64,000 nt of DNA from Porphyromonas asaccharolytica DSM 20707. GTDB taxonomy: Bacteria; Bacteroidota; Bacteroidia; Bacteroidales; Porphyromonadaceae. The stretch lies in the NCBI RefSeq assembly GCF_000212375.1, contig NC_015501.1:248001-312000 (forward strand), given 5' to 3'. The position numbers and the translations under genes were made by a program. Below the pieces are notes generated by a model that worked only from the letters and a program-made list of their open reading frames with translations, was not told where the DNA came from and ran no database searches. How positions within the stretch are numbered: the stretch's first letter is position 1; every line of letters starts with the position of its first letter. This document shows positions 62,602 to 64,000 of the stretch, one piece after another.

Positions 62602-63627
62602 ATGGGACTATTCTCACGCTTCAAGAAGTCAAATAAAAAGTCTCCTGTCTCAACCGAAGAGGTCGAGCAGGAGACCACTGACACCACACAAGAGGTAGGG
62701 CAGGTAGCGGAACAGGCGACCGAATCCAAGGCAGATACGCTCAAGGCGAACACGCTGAAGTTTGACGCGCTCCGAGCACTCAAGATAGGCGAGGTGGACT
62801 TTGCGATACGCGCTCTGCGCACTTCGCTGGAGGAGATTGACGACCCTGAGTGTCGCCTTTACCTAGCACAAGCATTGCAGCGCAAGCCCGACTTAGCTGG
62901 CTCGATGGCTGAGCTGACCACCATACTGGAGGCGTACCCAGACTATCCTGTGGCACTCTACGAGGCGACCAAAGTCTCGAACGGGCTAGACCAGCACAGC
63001 GAGACGATTGCCTACGCCGAGCGCGCCTTGGCGACCGAGCTGGAGACGGCACAGCAAGCTGAGCTACACCGTATGAAAGCGCAGGCGCAGCTGGCTCTAA
63101 GCGAGTCTGAGCAAGCACTCGCAACCATCGACCAAGCATTACAGCTGACGGACGAAGTGCCTCTTTACTGGCTCATCAAGGTGAAGGTGCTGATAGCACT
63201 GGAGCGTTGGGAGGAGGCTTTGGCGGTTGCTTTGGAGACGGCGGAGAAGTTTCCCGAGGAGGAGCGTGCTTACCTCTACGAGGGTTTGATCACTTACCAC
63301 GAGGGCGACAAGGAGCGCGCTGAGCGGGCTTTCCGACAGGTGGTGGAGACGGATCCTTTCAACGTGGAGGGCTACATGCATCTGACGCATCTCGTGGAGG
63401 AGCTGCGGGGCAAGGAGGCGGCTGCCGATGAGATGGAGCAGGCTCTGGATATGATTCCCCAGCCGACCCGTGCGCTCCTAGAGTATGCCGCCTCACTGTA
63501 TAAGGCGTGCGACCGCACGGAGCAGTATGAGGGCGTGCAGCAACTGCTGGCGGATCTTCCTGAGGGCGCTGAGACGCAGACGGGTGAAGTCAACTTCGCC
63601 AATCTGTACGCTGGTGGCTTTTACTAG
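62602..63627 (+). CDS. Tetratricopeptide-repeat protein
   Basis: The 341-residue protein begins MGLFSRFKKSNKK, followed by a Glu/Thr/Gln-rich linker to about residue 50. From about 55 to 300 run helical TPR-like repeats of 34 residues (GEVDFAIRALRTSLEEI, LERWEEALAVALETAEKFPEE, GDKERAERAFRQVVETDPFN). There is no signal peptide, so it is probably cytosolic and binds a partner protein. Function is unknown. It lies 12 bp after tkt and 14 bp before the RNase H gene, so it is likely cotranscribed. Confidence 0.85.
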   Translation: MGLFSRFKKSNKKSPVSTEEVEQETTDTTQEVGQVAEQATESKADTLKANTLKFDALRALKIGEVDFAIRALRTSLEEIDDPECRLYLAQALQRKPDLAGSMAELTTILEAYPDYPVALYEATKVSNGLDQHSETIAYAERALATELETAQQAELHRMKAQAQLALSESEQALATIDQALQLTDEVPLYWLIKVKVLIALERWEEALAVALETAEKFPEEERAYLYEGLITYHEGDKERAERAFRQVVETDPFNVEGYMHLTHLVEELRGKEAAADEMEQALDMIPQPTRALLEYAASLYKACDRTEQYEGVQQLLADLPEGAETQTGEVNFANLYAGGFY

Positions 63628-63641
63628 AAAAGACGAACTCT

Positions 63642-64000
63642 ATGTCAGCCAAGCAGCGCAAGTGGTACGTCGTATGGGAGGGTTATCGGCCAGGCGTCTA
63701 TGATGATTGGCAAGACTGCAAGATGCAGATCGAGGGCTTTCAAGGGGCTAAGTATAAGTCTTACCTCACGGCAGAGCAGGCGCAAGAAGCCTTCGAACTA
63801 GGCTACGATGAGGGGCGCAAGCTGGGACAGCAGCATCGTGTCGCCAAGCCACAGAGCAATAAGCTACAAGTGCAGAACAGTGTAGCACAAGCACCTGATC
63901 AACTCATCGGTGACAAGGTAGCGCCAAAAGGTTTCCTCAACCACTCGATAGCGGTCGACGGAGCCTGCTCGTCCAACCCAGGCGTGACGGAGTATCGCGG
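63642..64000 (+). CDS. Ribonuclease H family protein with N-terminal viroplasmin-type domain (partial)
   Basis: The gene starts at the ATG at 63642 and runs off the window, leaving 119 visible residues. The first 45 or so (KWYVVWEGYRPGVYDDW, FQGAKYKSYLTAEQAQEAF) form the small viroplasmin/caulimovirus domain that binds RNA-DNA hybrids. A linker follows, then the start of the RNase H fold, with the first catalytic Asp in AVDGACSSNPG. It should cut RNA in hybrids. It is the third gene of the tkt run. The remaining catalytic residues lie beyond the edge. Confidence 0.85.
   Translation, partial: MSAKQRKWYVVWEGYRPGVYDDWQDCKMQIEGFQGAKYKSYLTAEQAQEAFELGYDEGRKLGQQHRVAKPQSNKLQVQNSVAQAPDQLIGDKVAPKGFLNHSIAVDGACSSNPGVTEYR

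Noticed and set aside
1-64000. tRNA or rRNA genes
   Set aside because: All gaps between genes were read for cloverleaf arms and T-loop strings, and none was found. This was by eye; a tRNAscan-SE run would settle it.

Overview
The window looks like a chromosomal segment of a Porphyromonas species, probably near the asaccharolytica/uenonis group. The evidence is type IX secretion (T9SS) genes (porU, a porT-like gene, cargo proteins with C-terminal sorting domains), a prolyl tripeptidyl peptidase very like PtpA of P. gingivalis, Bacteroidetes-type lipoproteins, and promoters whose -7 element fits TAnnTTTG. The species is inference; the family placement is well supported.

Layout. 0-3.7 kb: a periodic CACGTG repeat element, a leucine-rich T9SS cargo gene, and an intact ISL3/ISAon1-like insertion sequence with 63-bp inverted repeats and a 6-bp target duplication. 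3.7-10.8 kb (plus strand): DUF4831-type lipoprotein, POT peptide transporter, bioB, bioA, hemG. 10.8-26.1 kb, mostly minus strand: slyD-aroC; upp with a U32 peptidase; the divergent porT-like gene; glyS-FKBP lipoprotein-surE-lpxB; prmC-recX-comF; divergent ribD; copA. 26.6-30.9 kb: porU and a CcdA-like permease. 30.9-37.8 kb (minus): metG, a DegT aminotransferase, a Gfo/Idh oxidoreductase, a 5'-nucleotidase lipoprotein and a degenerate exonuclease. 38.0-43.8 kb (plus): a five-gene envelope operon (Ig-like lipoprotein, TlpA-like thioredoxin, DUF6029-type outer-membrane protein, Omp28-like lipoprotein, HBP35-like T9SS cargo). 44.7-57.2 kb (minus): corA-zupT, aspS-nif3-zinc ribbon-tilS, rlmL-ptpA-purD. 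57.2-60.5 kb: a gene-poor repeat region holding a small AT-rich island. 60.5-64 kb (plus): tkt, a TPR protein and the start of an RNase H gene cut by the window edge.

The genes fit an asaccharolytic, peptide-using anaerobe. PtpA releases tripeptides and the POT carrier imports peptides. PorT, PorU and possibly the DegT/Gfo sugar enzymes serve secretion and surface anchoring of cargo such as the leucine-rich and HBP35-like proteins. A group of CxxC thioredoxin-fold envelope proteins is encoded together.

The most unusual content is non-coding. Five copies of a 160-181 bp element occur at 12.5-18 kb intervals. Each carries six 8-bp boxes (consensus CCACGTGG; the last is lost in one copy) on an exact 22-bp lattice around a core of two or three 21-bp tandem repeats. 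Two further intergenic signals are heptamer tracts (TTAGAGR-like) that abut the -7 element of several housekeeping promoters, and hairpin-dense modules that are duplicated and also flank the AT-rich island as inverted repeats. No tRNA, rRNA or CRISPR array was seen.
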